Below are positions 41,134-50,699 of a stretch of 64,000 bases of DNA, one piece after another. The translations under genes and the position numbers were made by a program. The notes under the pieces were generated by a model. It did not search any database, was not told the origin of the DNA, and saw nothing but the letters and a program-made list of their open reading frames with translations. The stretch covers positions 496,001 through 560,000 of the forward strand of contig NZ_JACHIA010000003.1 in assembly GCF_014202995.1 (NCBI RefSeq), read 5' to 3'. Every line of letters begins with the position of its first letter. The stretch's first letter is position 1. The DNA is from Longimicrobium terrae (GTDB taxonomy: Bacteria > Gemmatimonadota > Gemmatimonadetes > Longimicrobiales > Longimicrobiaceae).

Positions 41134-42561
41134 TCACCAGGTCTGGCGCAGGCGGTAGGTGATGACCCGCTCGCCCCGCGCGGGAACGCTGACGGCGAAG
41201 TTGATGGTGCGCGCATCGACGCGGGTGGATTCCGCGGTGCTGTTCAGGATGCGCCCCTCGCCCCAGAAGTGCTCGGTGACGTCCACGTCCGCGGCGGTGT
41301 CCTTGTGATTGCGGACGGTGATCTCCACGACCGTCTCGTTCGCGCGGTCGCTGATGGTGCGGTCTTCCACCACGCGGCGGGTGGCCACCACGTCGAACGC
41401 GTCGCCCAGGTACAGGCGCACGTCCTCGTCGCGCGGCGTGTGGCTGATGCGGTCCTCGCCCAGGAACTGGATGTTGCCGCGCGCGTCGCGCTTGTACGTG
41501 CGCACCACGCCGGCGGGAAGCGGCATACCCATCCCGTTTGCCTCGGTGTTGGACAGCGTCAGCATGATGGCCGCCTTCACCTCCGTCGTCACCACGCCAG
41601 CGCCGGGCTGGGCGTTCCAGTTCCACGAGCGCTGCGAATCGAACACGAGACGGCGGCGGACCCGCGCGCCCGGCGCCGTGAGCAGCGTCATCTGCTTGGT
41701 CTCGTTGTTGGCCAGCGTCGTCCGTCCCTGCAGCGTGTACAGATGGTACTCGAAGAAACCTTCCTCCACGAACGCCGGCGCGGAGTACGCGGCGGGCGCC
41801 TCCCGCTGCAAGTTCGCCCCCGCTACCCTTCCCTGGATCACGGAGCTTACCCGACGTACGTCACCCGCCATCAGCTGCAGCTGCGCCTCGCGCCACGTGG
41901 TGCCGCTGCCGTTGGTGAGCGTAACCCAGCCGGTGAGGTCCACCCGGCCGTCCGCGGAATCGAAGACGGCGACGTAATCCGCCGACCACCCCAGCCCGCC
42001 GGCCAGGTACGACACGTCCAGCGTCTGCCGGCCGCCGCGCTCGGAATCCAGCATCCACAGCAGCGACGGGCGCGAGATGAGGCCGGCGGGAAGCTCCGTG
42101 ACTTCCACTTCGCCCTGCGGATTGAGGACGAGCCGGCCGTCGGTGGTGCGCAGGACGGTGCCGTTGGCGCCCGTGCTGAGCAGCGTGCCCTCCAGCACCT
42201 CCACGCCGCCGTCCGGCCGCGCGCGGCGGAAGCGCACCGTGCGCCCGATGGACTTGTCGAGAATGGCCTGCGGGCTCACCAGGTCGAACTGGTAGTTCTG
42301 CTCGCGGACGCGGATGGGGCTGTTGCGGCCGGAAACGCTGACCGTCGCGGGCTGAATGGTCTGCGCGACGTCCTCGTAGCGGATGACGTTCATCCCCGTC
42401 GTGAGCGGAACTTCGCGCTGCTCGCGGAGAACGGCGTACCCGCCGTTGTAGATGGTGAGCGATACGTCGCGGCTGTCCGCGGCGGTGGAGATGACGGGCG
42501 TCTGCGCCGCGACGGGAACGGCGGCGAGCACGGCGGCGAGGGCAAGACGAAGGTGGGTCAT
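41134..42561 (-). CDS. Secreted DUF4139-domain protein
   Basis: The 475-residue protein starts MTHLRLALAAVLAAVPVAAQ, a Sec signal peptide. The mature part has repeated beta structure: SLTIYNGGYAVLREQREVPL, VSYLAGGLGWSADYVAVFDS, GWVTLTNGSGTTWREAQLQL and DRANETVVEITVRNHKDTAA. The middle and end match the DUF4139 family, found in outer-membrane or secreted proteins of unknown role. The TLTNGSGTTWREA and VVEITVRNHK pieces are the most distinctive. It stands alone. Its function is unknown. Confidence 0.8.
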   Translation of the reverse strand: MTHLRLALAAVLAAVPVAAQTPVISTAADSRDVSLTIYNGGYAVLREQREVPLTTGMNVIRYEDVAQTIQPATVSVSGRNSPIRVREQNYQFDLVSPQAILDKSIGRTVRFRRARPDGGVEVLEGTLLSTGANGTVLRTTDGRLVLNPQGEVEVTELPAGLISRPSLLWMLDSERGGRQTLDVSYLAGGLGWSADYVAVFDSADGRVDLTGWVTLTNGSGTTWREAQLQLMAGDVRRVSSVIQGRVAGANLQREAPAAYSAPAFVEEGFFEYHLYTLQGRTTLANNETKQMTLLTAPGARVRRRLVFDSQRSWNWNAQPGAGVVTTEVKAAIMLTLSNTEANGMGMPLPAGVVRTYKRDARGNIQFLGEDRISHTPRDEDVRLYLGDAFDVVATRRVVEDRTISDRANETVVEITVRNHKDTAADVDVTEHFWGEGRILNSTAESTRVDARTINFAVSVPARGERVITYRLRQTW

Positions 42562-42709
42562 GTGGAGCCTGGGCGGTGGAGAACCTGCTGCGGCGCCGCG
42601 GAGCGCGGCGCCGGTGGAGAACGGCGGGGGAGCGGTGGATCTGACGGATCAGGGAAACTGGCGGTCGGGGAGGAGGATGGGCGGGAGGCGAACCTGGGTG
42701 CGGCGGCCG

Positions 42710-43130
42710 GCTGGGGCCCTCACCTCGCGTGCTCCGCACGACGACCCTCTCCCACGAACGGATGTGGGAGAGGGAGCACACCCCAGTGTCGTGTGGATGA
42801 CTGATTCGGATCGGGGCGGCGACCTTTTCGTCCGGCGGTTGAAACCGCGCCTCGAAAGACACGAAGTCCGCCTTCGCGGACTGCACTCTCGGCCTCGTTC
42901 CTCTCCAGGTGCAGTTGAAGCCCCGAACGACGCGCGAATAGCGCCGCGTCGGGGGTTCCCGCTGTTCGAGCGGCGGATTCATTCGCTCAACGGGATGCGC
43001 CGCGGGCCCAATCTCCGCTCCCCGCGCCGAAGCCTCGGCCGCGAACAACCCTCCCCCGGTCTTATTCGGGGGAGCGTGGGCCGGTGTCCCGGCCCGGGTG
43101 GGGGGCCGCCCTGGACTCCGCCCGCCGAGC
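42710..43130. repeat. Mosaic intergenic repeat block 4
   Basis: The block contains four units in order. CCTCTCCCACGAACGGATG and its GTGGGAGAGG arm lie at 42745-42782. CGGTTGAAACCGCGCCTCGA with AAGTCCGCCTTCGCGGACTG is at about 42835-42884. The GTTGAAGCCCC to GCGGATTCATTCGCTCAAC unit is at 42911-42991. CCCTCCCCCGGTCTTATTCG with GGGGGAGCGTGG is at about 43046-43112. No gene is supported between 42562 and 43132. Confidence 0.85.
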
Positions 43131-43132
43131 GC

Positions 43133-44860
43133 TCAGCCCGCCGGGCGCAGGTCAACCAGGCGCGCCTGCACGCTGGTGCGGCCGTTGTACGTGTTCTCTT
43201 CCAGCTTGAACGCCACGTCCATCAGCTGCCGTCCGAACCACGGCTCCGCCGCGTGCTCCGCCATCCCGAAGCCGATGGCGTCGATCCGCGAACCGAACGC
43301 GCCCAGCGTGACCTTCAGGTGCCCCTTGCCCACGATGCGCGGCGACCCGACCACGGCCACCCCGCGCGCCGCGAACACCGGCGTGGCGTTCCCCGCGCCG
43401 AACGGGCCGGCGTGCCGCAGCATGCGCACCAGATCCAGATCCGCGTGGTGCAGTTCGATCTCCGTGTCGATGCGCACCTCGGGCACCAGGTCGTCATCCG
43501 AGAGCAGCGCGCGGGCGCGGGCGTTGAACGCGTCGCGAAAGGCATCCACGTTCTCGCGCCGGATGCTGCACCCGGCCGCCACCTTGTGCCCCCCGAAGCG
43601 CACCAGGTGCGCCGAGCAGTCGCGCATGGCATCATACAGGTGAAAGCGCGAGGTGGACCGCGCGCTCCCCTTCCCCTCGCCGTCCTCGCCCATGGCGATC
43701 ATCACCACGGGCCGGTGCAGCCGCTCCACCATCCGCGACGCCACGATCCCGATCACCCCCGGGTGCCATCCCTCTCCCGACAGCACCACGCCGCGGTCGC
43801 GGTCCGCATCAAAACCGATCTCCAGCGCGGCCAGGGCCTGCTTCAGCGTGTCGCCTTCCACCGTCTGCCGCCACCGGTTGTCATCTTCCAGCGACTGGGC
43901 GATCTGCATCGCCTCCCCCTCGTCGTCCGTCAGCAGCAGCTTTACACCGCGCTGCGCCTCGCCCATGCGCCCCACGGCGTTGATGCGCGGCGCCAGCTGA
44001 AAGGCCACCTGCGTGCTCGTCAGTTCGCCCTTGTCCGCCAGCCCGGTGACGCGCAGCAGCGCGCGCAGCCCCGGATTCGGCGTCTGCTGCAGGACCTTGA
44101 GCCCCCACCGCACCAGCGCGCGGTTCTCCCCCGAAAGCGGCGCCACGTCGGCGATGGTGGCGATGGCCACGAGATCGAGGAAGCCGTGCAGCCGCTCCAG
44201 CGGAAAGCCGATGTCCTCCGCGAGCGCGCAGCACACCTTGTACGCCACGCCCACGCCCGCCAAGCCCTTGTACGCGTACCCGCAATCGGCGCGGTTGGGA
44301 TTGACGACGGCGACCGCGGCGGGAAGGGTGTCGCCCGGCGTATGGTGGTCGGTGACGATGACGTCCACCCCGGCGGCGCGCGCGCGGTCCACCGAGTCAT
44401 GCGCCACGATGCCGCAGTCGCCGGTGAGGATGAGGGACGCGCCCATTTCCGCCGCGGCGCGGATCCCCGCGTCGGCCAGGTCGTACCCGTCCTGCACGCG
44501 GTGGGGAACGAACGGAAGCGCCACGGCCCCCATCATCCGCAGGGCGCGGACGTACAGGGCGGTGGCGCAGATGCCGTCCACGTCGTAGTCGCCGTGAACC
44601 AGAATGATCTCGCGCCCGTCGATGGCCTTTCGCAGGCGCGCGACGGCGTCGCCCATGCCGGCCAGGCCGGCTGGCGGATGGATGTGCGCGGCGGCGGGGC
44701 GCAGAAAACCGCGCGCCGCATCCGCATCGCCGTAGCCGCGCTGCACCAGCAGGCGGCACAGGGCGGCGGGCAGGCGCAGCGCCTGGCTCAGACGTTCTAC
44801 GGCGGCGTTGTCGGGCGCGGGGGATACGACCCAGCGGCGTTCGGCGATGGTGGCTGGCAT
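43133..44860 (-). CDS. recJ: Single-stranded-DNA-specific 5'-3' exonuclease RecJ
   Basis: The 575-residue protein has the DHH phosphoesterase set: HGDYDVDGICATALYVRALR (motif I), LTGDCGIVAHDS, VIVTDHHTPGDTLPAAVAVV (DHH motif III), and YKGLAGVGVAYKVCCALAED. The C-terminal DHHA1 half has GSARSTSRFHLYDAMRDCSA and RFGGHKVAAGCSIRRENVDA. Ending with ARLVDLRPAG fits an OB-fold tail. It degrades ssDNA from 5' ends in recombination and mismatch repair. Length is normal. It is a single gene. Confidence 0.96.
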   Translation of the reverse strand: MPATIAERRWVVSPAPDNAAVERLSQALRLPAALCRLLVQRGYGDADAARGFLRPAAAHIHPPAGLAGMGDAVARLRKAIDGREIILVHGDYDVDGICATALYVRALRMMGAVALPFVPHRVQDGYDLADAGIRAAAEMGASLILTGDCGIVAHDSVDRARAAGVDVIVTDHHTPGDTLPAAVAVVNPNRADCGYAYKGLAGVGVAYKVCCALAEDIGFPLERLHGFLDLVAIATIADVAPLSGENRALVRWGLKVLQQTPNPGLRALLRVTGLADKGELTSTQVAFQLAPRINAVGRMGEAQRGVKLLLTDDEGEAMQIAQSLEDDNRWRQTVEGDTLKQALAALEIGFDADRDRGVVLSGEGWHPGVIGIVASRMVERLHRPVVMIAMGEDGEGKGSARSTSRFHLYDAMRDCSAHLVRFGGHKVAAGCSIRRENVDAFRDAFNARARALLSDDDLVPEVRIDTEIELHHADLDLVRMLRHAGPFGAGNATPVFAARGVAVVGSPRIVGKGHLKVTLGAFGSRIDAIGFGMAEHAAEPWFGRQLMDVAFKLEENTYNGRTSVQARLVDLRPAG

Positions 44861-44938
44861 GCCAAAAAGCTAGCCGTCAAGCCGTCCATGGGTCAAGCCG
44901 CCACCCGCCACAAAACGGACAGGTGGCGCGCCCCGGGA

Positions 44939-45172
44939 TCAGACGTGCGAAAAGATCCAGACGGCGGCGGCGGCCACCACCAGCACGCACAGGATCAGCG
45001 TAACCACCTGGGCCACGCTGCGGCCCGGCCCCGGCACGGGATCCTTCTGGTGGGGAACGGGCTGAGATCCTCCCTCAAAGGGCGGCTCCTTGCGGTCTTC
45101 GGCCACGGCGTGCTCCGGCGGTGCGATGGTGAGGTTGGGACTGCGAGCCGGGCCCGGTTTCGCAACGGGCAT
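44939..45172 (-). CDS. Small single-TM protein with Pro/Ala-rich head
   Basis: The chosen ATG (45172, MPVAKPGPARSPNLTIAPPE) gives 77 residues, leaving room for a promoter before the divergent GNAT gene; a longer GTG frame to 45313 would overlap that gene. The C-terminal VTLILCVLVVAAAAVWIFSH is one membrane segment. The rest is Pro/Glu-rich and disordered. It resembles small tail-anchored proteins (SecE-like in length only). Function unknown; coding status is moderate. Confidence 0.45.
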   Translation of the reverse strand: MPVAKPGPARSPNLTIAPPEHAVAEDRKEPPFEGGSQPVPHQKDPVPGPGRSVAQVVTLILCVLVVAAAAVWIFSHV

Positions 45173-45303
45173 GCCGGGGAGGGCGGCGGCCGCCGGCGTG
45201 GGGGACGCGGTGGATCGCCCGCGACCCTTTCGCGCGGCGGCGGGACGGCTAGCTTTCCGCCGTTCCGCGGCATGCACCGCTTCCCGTTTCCGCCCGGCCC
45301 GCC

Positions 45304-45870
45304 ATGCTGACACCGATGCGCCTCACCACGCCCCGCCTGATCGTCCGCCTTGCCGAGGCGGACGACGTGAGCGAGATCGTGCGCTTCTTTTCCGACAACC
45401 GCGAGCACCTGGCGGAATCGCGCCCGCGCATGGGGGCGGAGTTCTTTACGGCCGGGTTCTGGGCGGCGCAGGTGCGGGCCAACCTGGCCGAGTTCCGCGA
45501 CGGGCGCAGCGTGCGCCTCTTCTTCTTTGACGCGGCGCGGCCGGAGCGCGTGGTGGGCAACGCCAACTTCACGCAGATCTTTCGTTCCCCGGCGTACTGC
45601 TGCGTGCTGGGGTACGGGCTGGACAGGGAGTACGAGGGCCGCGGGGTGATGCGCGAGGCGCTGGAGGCGGCGCTGGGCTACATGTTCACCGAGCAGAACA
45701 TGCACCGCATCGAGGCCAACTACATCCCCCGCAACGAGCGCAGCGGCCGCCTGCTGCGGCGGCTCGGCTTCGTGGTGGAGGGATTCGCCCGCGACTACCT
45801 GCTGCTGAACGGAAAGTGGGAGGACCACGTGCGGACGAGCCTGACGAATCCGGCGTGGCGGGAATACTAG
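45304..45870 (+). CDS. RimJ/RimL-family GNAT acetyltransferase
   Basis: The 188-residue protein starts MLTPMRLTTPRLIVRLAEAD. The RimJ layout is visible: TPRLIVRLAEADDVSEIVRF, LFFFDAARPERVVGNANFTQ, CVLGYGLDREYEGRGVMREA (acetyl-CoA loop with YEGRGVM) and NMHRIEANYIPRNERSGRLL. The ERSGRLLRRLGF C-terminal motif is typical. Such enzymes acetylate the N-terminus of ribosomal proteins S5/L12 or other amines. The true substrate is unknown. Confidence 0.9.
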   Translation: MLTPMRLTTPRLIVRLAEADDVSEIVRFFSDNREHLAESRPRMGAEFFTAGFWAAQVRANLAEFRDGRSVRLFFFDAARPERVVGNANFTQIFRSPAYCCVLGYGLDREYEGRGVMREALEAALGYMFTEQNMHRIEANYIPRNERSGRLLRRLGFVVEGFARDYLLLNGKWEDHVRTSLTNPAWREY

Positions 45871-45878
45871 GGGAAGTG

Positions 45879-46087
45879 CGTGAGTGCTGGGTGCGTTAGT
45901 GCGTGAGTGCGAGGGAACACAGAAGTGCTCAGTGCCGAGTGCCCGATGCCGGTTTTCCGCAGGGGTGTTGAGATGCAGTGGGGGAGGCTCCGTGATGGAC
46001 CTTGACCATCCTGAACGCGATGCGGTGCCGTTCTCACTCCGCGCGGCCTTGGTCGGAACACGCGACTCCATCGTAATCGACCGGATT
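45879..46087. repeat. Intergenic GTGCGTGAGTG/AGTGCTCAGTGCC repeats
   Basis: GTGCGTGAGTGCTGGGTGCG at 45882 and following is the reverse-strand form of the CACTCACG tandem repeat. GTGCTCAGTGCCGAGTGCCC follows at about 45927. Apart from these short repeats nothing is seen here. Confidence 0.6.
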
Positions 46088-46090
46088 GAG

Positions 46091-46118
46091 AAAGGGCCAC
46101 CCGCTCGGGTGGCCCTTT
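46091..46118 (-). terminator. Terminator of the fibronectin-like lipoprotein gene
   Basis: A 12-bp perfect stem, AAAGGGCCACCC with GGGTGGCCCTTT, closes GCTC. CTCAATCC follows on the minus strand, 20 bp after the gene stop. Confidence 0.8.
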
Positions 46119-46138
46119 CCGCGTTCAGGCGCGTGCGT

Positions 46139-46540
46139 TCACTCCGGCGGCCAGCCGCACAGGTAGAACGACTTGCTGCTGCTGGAAAGGCGCTGTCCGG
46201 TCACGCTGTCCAGCGCGTCCACCGTGTATACGACGTAGTGCCCCTTGTTGATGGACGAGATGCACGTTTCGCTGTCCGTGTACGACCTGGGCGACACCGC
46301 CACGGGAATCGACGTATAAATGCCGCCCCAATCGGAGATGTAGCGCTGAATCTCGTACGAGGTCGCGCCGGTGGAGGCGGACCACGTCAGCGTCGGCGTG
46401 CCGGACGTCACGGTCACGGTCAGCGAGGGTGTGGTCAGCAGCCGCGGACCGCCCTCCGCGCTGGCGACGGGCTGCCGGCCGCCATCGCAGGCCGCGGTCG
46501 CGAGCACGGCCAGCATGCAGATCAACTTGCGGGTCGTCAT
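46139..46540 (-). CDS. Small secreted lipoprotein with a fibronectin-like domain
   Basis: The start at MTTRKLICMLAVLATAACDG has GGAGGAA 3 nt before the ATG, and Cys18 is a lipobox cysteine. The 133-residue protein has TLTWSASTGATSYEIQRYIS and SYTDSETCISSINKGHYVVY (a fibronectin type III-like strand pattern). The ending is SFYLCGWPPE. Two cysteines near the end could form a disulphide. It is a single gene with its own terminator. Its function is unknown; a surface protein is likely. Confidence 0.7.
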   Translation of the reverse strand: MTTRKLICMLAVLATAACDGGRQPVASAEGGPRLLTTPSLTVTVTSGTPTLTWSASTGATSYEIQRYISDWGGIYTSIPVAVSPRSYTDSETCISSINKGHYVVYTVDALDSVTGQRLSSSSKSFYLCGWPPE

Positions 46541-46934
46541 GGATTCCTCCGTGAGGAGAGGGGTGACCATCTGCACTTCAGAAGCGGGCTGCGCAGCCGC
46601 ACTCACAGAATACGCCTTTGATTGTCGACAAGCAACGATTTTCTTTTCATTCACGAACTGATACCGATTCCCCGTCAGACGGGGCTCCAGAATGACGGGT
46701 CCGCGGTTCTCTCCACCGCGCGCACGGAATCCGCTCCTCCCCGCCCGCTCCGGAAGGGACACTGCCCGGACACTCTGGTGCAGTCATGCGCATCCCGGAA
46801 AGTTTGTACCGGTCTGCCGCTGTCGCAGGTGAAGTCCCCCATCTGTTCGGGGGACTTTCCGCCGTTGTTGCGGCGACTTCAGTTGCTCCAGCAGGCACAA
46901 ACGTTCTCCGATCCGTCATTCGTCTGGATAAACA
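46541..46934. other. Intergenic region between two minus-strand genes
   Basis: It holds a GAAGTCCCCC/GGGGGACTTT hairpin at 46831-46858 and, at its left end, the promoter region of the fibronectin-like gene. No ORF is supported. Confidence 0.45.
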
Positions 46935-46966
46935 AGGGCGGGAGCATCGTCTGATGCTCCCGCCCT
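46935..46966 (-). terminator. Terminator of the glycan/Wzc operon
   Basis: AGGGCGGGAGCATC pairs perfectly with GATGCTCCCGCCCT around GTCT. On the minus strand TTGTTTATCC follows. It lies 35 bp after the kinase stop. Confidence 0.85.
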
Positions 46967-47001
46967 CACCCGGAGTTCCGGGGACGATGCGCGGCGGTGG
47001 A

Positions 47002-49440
47002 TCAGCCGGCCGCGTCGTCGTCCTTGTTTTGGCGGTACTCGTAGTAATAGGCATACTGCCCCGTCCCGCCCATCTTGCTGTCCGGGTCGTTCAGCACGGC
47101 GCCCACGATGCGCGCGCCCACGGCTCGCAGCTGGTCGGCGGCGTGGCGGGCGCTCTGGCGGTCCGTCTGCCCCGCGCGCGCCACCATCAGCAGCGCGTCG
47201 CACTGCGCGGCCAGGATCTCGGCGTCCGCCGCGGCCATCACCGGCGGCGTGTCGACGATCACCAGGTCGTAGCGCGCACCCAGTTCCCGCAGCAGCCGCC
47301 CCATCGAAGCGCCGCCCAGCAGCTCCGACACGTGCGGTACCAGCCGCCCGGCCGCCAGCACGTCCAGGTTCTCCACTCCCGAGGGGCGCACCGCGTCCTC
47401 CACCGGCAGCTCGCCCAGCAGCGTCTCGCTCAGCCCGGGCGTGCGCGGCAGGCCGAACACGCTGTGCACCTTGGCGCGGCGCAGGTCCGCATCCACCACC
47501 AGCACGCGCAGCCCCTGCTGCGCGAACACCGCGGCCAGGTTGCTGGTCACCGTCGTCTTGCCCTCCGACGCGGCCGGGCTGGTGACCATCAGCGTGCGCA
47601 TGGGCGCGCCCTGCTGGCTGAAAATGAGGTGCGTGCGCAGCTTGCGGTACGCCTGCGACCCCGGCGCCTGCACGTCGTTCACCACCACCAGCCCGTCCGC
47701 CGAGTCCGTGTCGCGCCGCCGCGCCAGCATCTTGCCCGCCGCCCCCAGCCGCCCCGGCGCCTCCCGGGGCTCCGACATGCGGGGGATGACGGAGATGACG
47801 GGGATGCGCGTGGCATGCTCCACGTCCTCGCGCCGCGCGATGGAGGTGTTCAGCCGGTCCAGCGCCAGCGCGCCGCCGCCGCCCAGCGCTAGGCCGATCA
47901 GCAGCGCGAACATCAGCCGCTTCTTGCCGCCGCTCCCCACCGGCCCGCCGGGGAGCATGGCCCAGTCCACCAGTTCCACCTGCCCCGCCTGCACCGCCTC
48001 GTTGATGCGCGCCTCCTGCCGGTCGCGCCGCAGATCGTCCACCAGCTTCTGCAGCGTTTCCACCTCGCGCGACAGCCGCGTTTCCTCCGCTTCCGCGTCC
48101 GGCAGGCCGGAGATGGCGGCCACGTCCGACGCCATCACCTGGTCCAGAATGCCGATCTGCCCCGCCAGCGACCCGCTGCGCGACTGCACCGCGCGGATCA
48201 GCCGGCCGCGGTAGGTGGCAATGAGCGAATCCAGCTGCTGCACGTCGGGGTTGCTCCCCGCGCGCGCCCACTGGCCGGTGGTGGCCGAGTCGCGCGCCGT
48301 CTGGTAGCGCACCAACGACTGGTACAGCAGCATGATGCCGCTGTTGGACGCCACTTCCGGCGACGCGGCCAGCGCGGCGATCTGCTCCGCGCCCTCGCGC
48401 CCGGCGTCACTCGTAAGCTCGCGGCCCATCTGGTCGTAGATGCTCTTTTCACCCACCAGCTTCTGCCGCTGCAGGCGAAAATTGGCCAGCCCCTCTTCCG
48501 TGGTGCGGAACGTTTCGCGCGGCGAGAACGAGCGCACGCCCTTGCGAAAGGCGCTCAGCTGGGCCTGCAGGACCACGAGCAGCGAGTCGGTGCTGCGCAG
48601 CTGCTGCTCCACGAACACGCGCCGGCGCCGCGACATGGTCTGCGCCGAGCGGGTGCTGATCTCCTGAAAGGCGGAGGCGAACGCGTTGGCCCCGCGCTGC
48701 GCCATCACCGGATCGTTGGCGCCGTACTGGATGTCGACGAAGTTGGTGACCTCGCGCTGCGCGGCCGTCAGCGAGCCCAGCGCGTTCAGGATGGCGGACT
48801 GCTCATCGACGACGTCAAAGGTGGCCGAGGTGATCCCCGCCGGCCGCTGCGCAAAGGTGATGACCACCGGCCCCAGGTCCAGCGGCTGGCGGTAGAGCCC
48901 CTGCGCGGTGCGCCCGTTCATCCGCGCGACCACGCGGTCGGCGGCAAAGGTGGCGCGCAGCGTATCGCCCGTCCGCGCGCTCTTCATCACCTGGATGTGC
49001 TGGATGGAGGCGTACGGAAACAGCCGGTCGCGCGGCTGCAGGCGCATCCCCAGCGAATCCACCACCTCCGCCGCCACGGCGCGGCTGCGCAGCACCTGAA
49101 TCTGCGACAGCACGGGGTCCGTGTACCATCCCGCCACGTCCTGGGCCTGCCCCTGCGCGGTGGCCGGGGCCAGCTGCTGGCGCGGGTTCACCAGCTGCAC
49201 CGAGGACGACGCCGCGTACCGGGGCAGCTCGCGCTTGATGCGGTACGTGGCAAACCCCAGCGACAGCGCCACGGCCAGCGCAATGAGCCACGCGTAGCGG
49301 CGCAGCGCGGCCAGGTACTCGCCCAGGGGAATGCCCTCCGAGACGGGGTAGCCGTCCAGCACGGGCATGGAGCGCAGCACCGGCGCGGCCGCGACAGCTT
49401 CAGGGTACGGGCGGTCTTGACGGGGAACGATGTCGGACAC
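47002..49440 (-). CDS. Polysaccharide co-polymerase and tyrosine autokinase (Wzc/BY-kinase)
   Basis: A GTG start gives 812 residues. The N-terminal Wzz-type domain has TM1 (YAWLIALAVALSLGFATY, about 49-66), a long periplasmic coil, and TM2 at about 505-525 (FALLIGLALGGGGALALD). The C-terminal BY-kinase has Walker A TSPAASEGKTTVTSN near 612-622, Walker A' VVDADLRRAKVHSVFG, Walker B YDLVIVDTPPVMAAADA, and a tyrosine cluster near the end, QYAYYYEYRQ. Autophosphorylation on the cluster sets polymer length or export. It ends the glycan gene run. An outer-membrane Wza partner is not in the window. Confidence 0.92.
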   Translation of the reverse strand: MSDIVPRQDRPYPEAVAAAPVLRSMPVLDGYPVSEGIPLGEYLAALRRYAWLIALAVALSLGFATYRIKRELPRYAASSSVQLVNPRQQLAPATAQGQAQDVAGWYTDPVLSQIQVLRSRAVAAEVVDSLGMRLQPRDRLFPYASIQHIQVMKSARTGDTLRATFAADRVVARMNGRTAQGLYRQPLDLGPVVITFAQRPAGITSATFDVVDEQSAILNALGSLTAAQREVTNFVDIQYGANDPVMAQRGANAFASAFQEISTRSAQTMSRRRRVFVEQQLRSTDSLLVVLQAQLSAFRKGVRSFSPRETFRTTEEGLANFRLQRQKLVGEKSIYDQMGRELTSDAGREGAEQIAALAASPEVASNSGIMLLYQSLVRYQTARDSATTGQWARAGSNPDVQQLDSLIATYRGRLIRAVQSRSGSLAGQIGILDQVMASDVAAISGLPDAEAEETRLSREVETLQKLVDDLRRDRQEARINEAVQAGQVELVDWAMLPGGPVGSGGKKRLMFALLIGLALGGGGALALDRLNTSIARREDVEHATRIPVISVIPRMSEPREAPGRLGAAGKMLARRRDTDSADGLVVVNDVQAPGSQAYRKLRTHLIFSQQGAPMRTLMVTSPAASEGKTTVTSNLAAVFAQQGLRVLVVDADLRRAKVHSVFGLPRTPGLSETLLGELPVEDAVRPSGVENLDVLAAGRLVPHVSELLGGASMGRLLRELGARYDLVIVDTPPVMAAADAEILAAQCDALLMVARAGQTDRQSARHAADQLRAVGARIVGAVLNDPDSKMGGTGQYAYYYEYRQNKDDDAAG

Positions 49441-49589
49441 GGATACGGCGGGTTGGGCGGTGTGGGTCTGATCACCCGGAAGGGCGGGCCGTACGCGGAG
49501 CGCGGTGAAAGCCGATCTTCCGGCGCGGGGCGGGCCCCGCTCGCATCTCGTTACCAGAAACGCGGATGCGGGTTCCCCGCGAGGGTCTG

Positions 49590-50699
49590 TCAGCCGGCGG
49601 CGAGGGCCGCGCGGTAGGCGTCCATCGTCTCCGCCGCCATGCGCTCCAGGCTGAAACTGGCGGCCACGCGGTCCCGGGCACCCTGGGCCAGGCGGGCGCG
49701 CAGCGGCTCGTCGTCCAGCAGGCGGGCGAGCGCGTCCGCCAGCGCCGGCGCGTCGCGCGGGGGTACGGTGAGCCCGCTTTCCCCATCCATCGACACAAAG
49801 GGGACGCCGCTGGGGATGCGCGTGTTGATGACGGGAAGCCCCGCCGACATCGCCTCCAGCTGCACCAGGCCGAACGCCTCGCTGCGCTCCACGGCGGGGA
49901 GCACGAAGACGTCCGCGGCGGCGTACCAGGGCGCCAGGTCGGGGACGGCACCGGCAAAGGTCACGCGGTCCGCGATCCCCAGCTCCTCCGCCAGCGCCTG
50001 AAGCGGCTCGCGGAGCGGCCCGTCGCCCACCAGCACCAGTTGGCCCGGAACGGATGCCATGGCCCGCACAAGGTATTCGAAACCCTTGTAGTACACCAGC
50101 CTACCGGCGCCCAGCACCACCCGCGGGCCCAGCCGTCCGCGCAGCGCGGCCACCTCCGCCGGGTCCGGCGCGGCGTACTCGTCCACGCGGATGCCGAAGG
50201 GGACGATGCGCACCCGGTCCGCGTGGCGGCGCAGCGTGGGTGAGGTGCGCGCGTACTCCGCGGAGCTGGCCAGAATCACCCGCGCGCGGCGGAGAAAGAG
50301 GTGCAGCACCGGCGCGAATCCCGCGCCCAGCACGCGCTGGCGGACGATGTCGCTGTGGTAGGTGACCACGAGCGGCGCCGGGTTGCGGCTGGCCAGGTAC
50401 GACAGCACGGCGGTGGGATTGGGATGATGAAAGTGGATGACGTCCACCTCCGCCCGGCGGATCGCCCGCGCCATCCCGGGATTGATGGATGCGGAGGCGA
50501 AGCCGAACGCCGTGCCGATCCGCGTCACCGGCACGCCGTCCACCACGTCCGTCTCCGTCCTTTTCCCATCCGCGGAAACGATGACCTGCACCTCCGCGTC
50601 CGCCTTCAGCTGGCGGCACAGGGTGGCCACGTGGCTTTCCATCCCCCCGCGGTGCGGCGGATAGAACTTGCCCACGTGCAGCACGCGCAGCCGGCTCAC
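49590..50699 (-). CDS. Glycosyltransferase family 4 (A)
   Basis: The 369-residue protein starts at GTG (GTGA overlap with the upstream stop) with MSRLRVLHVGKFYPPHRGGM, a GT-B N-domain with Gly-rich loop. DVIHFHHPNPTAVLSYLASR, GFEYLVRAMASVPGQLVLVG and EAFGLVQLEAMSAGLPVINT (EX7E nucleotide-sugar site) are clear GT4 marks. It adds a hexose to a lipid- or glycan-bound acceptor. Donor sugar is unknown. The tyrosine kinase follows after about 150 bp on the same strand. Confidence 0.9.
   Translation of the reverse strand: MSRLRVLHVGKFYPPHRGGMESHVATLCRQLKADAEVQVIVSADGKRTETDVVDGVPVTRIGTAFGFASASINPGMARAIRRAEVDVIHFHHPNPTAVLSYLASRNPAPLVVTYHSDIVRQRVLGAGFAPVLHLFLRRARVILASSAEYARTSPTLRRHADRVRIVPFGIRVDEYAAPDPAEVAALRGRLGPRVVLGAGRLVYYKGFEYLVRAMASVPGQLVLVGDGPLREPLQALAEELGIADRVTFAGAVPDLAPWYAAADVFVLPAVERSEAFGLVQLEAMSAGLPVINTRIPSGVPFVSMDGESGLTVPPRDAPALADALARLLDDEPLRARLAQGARDRVAASFSLERMAAETMDAYRAALAAG

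Noticed and set aside
42452-45310. A 952-codon plus-strand ORF opposite DUF4139 and recJ
   Set aside because: It is the GC-rich shadow of recJ on the opposite strand. The protein is Arg/Gly/Ala/His-rich with no motif, and recJ fits perfectly.
45867-46100. A 77-codon minus-strand ORF between the GNAT gene and the fibronectin-like gene
   Set aside because: It lies over the GTGCGTGAGTG repeats and has no start signal.
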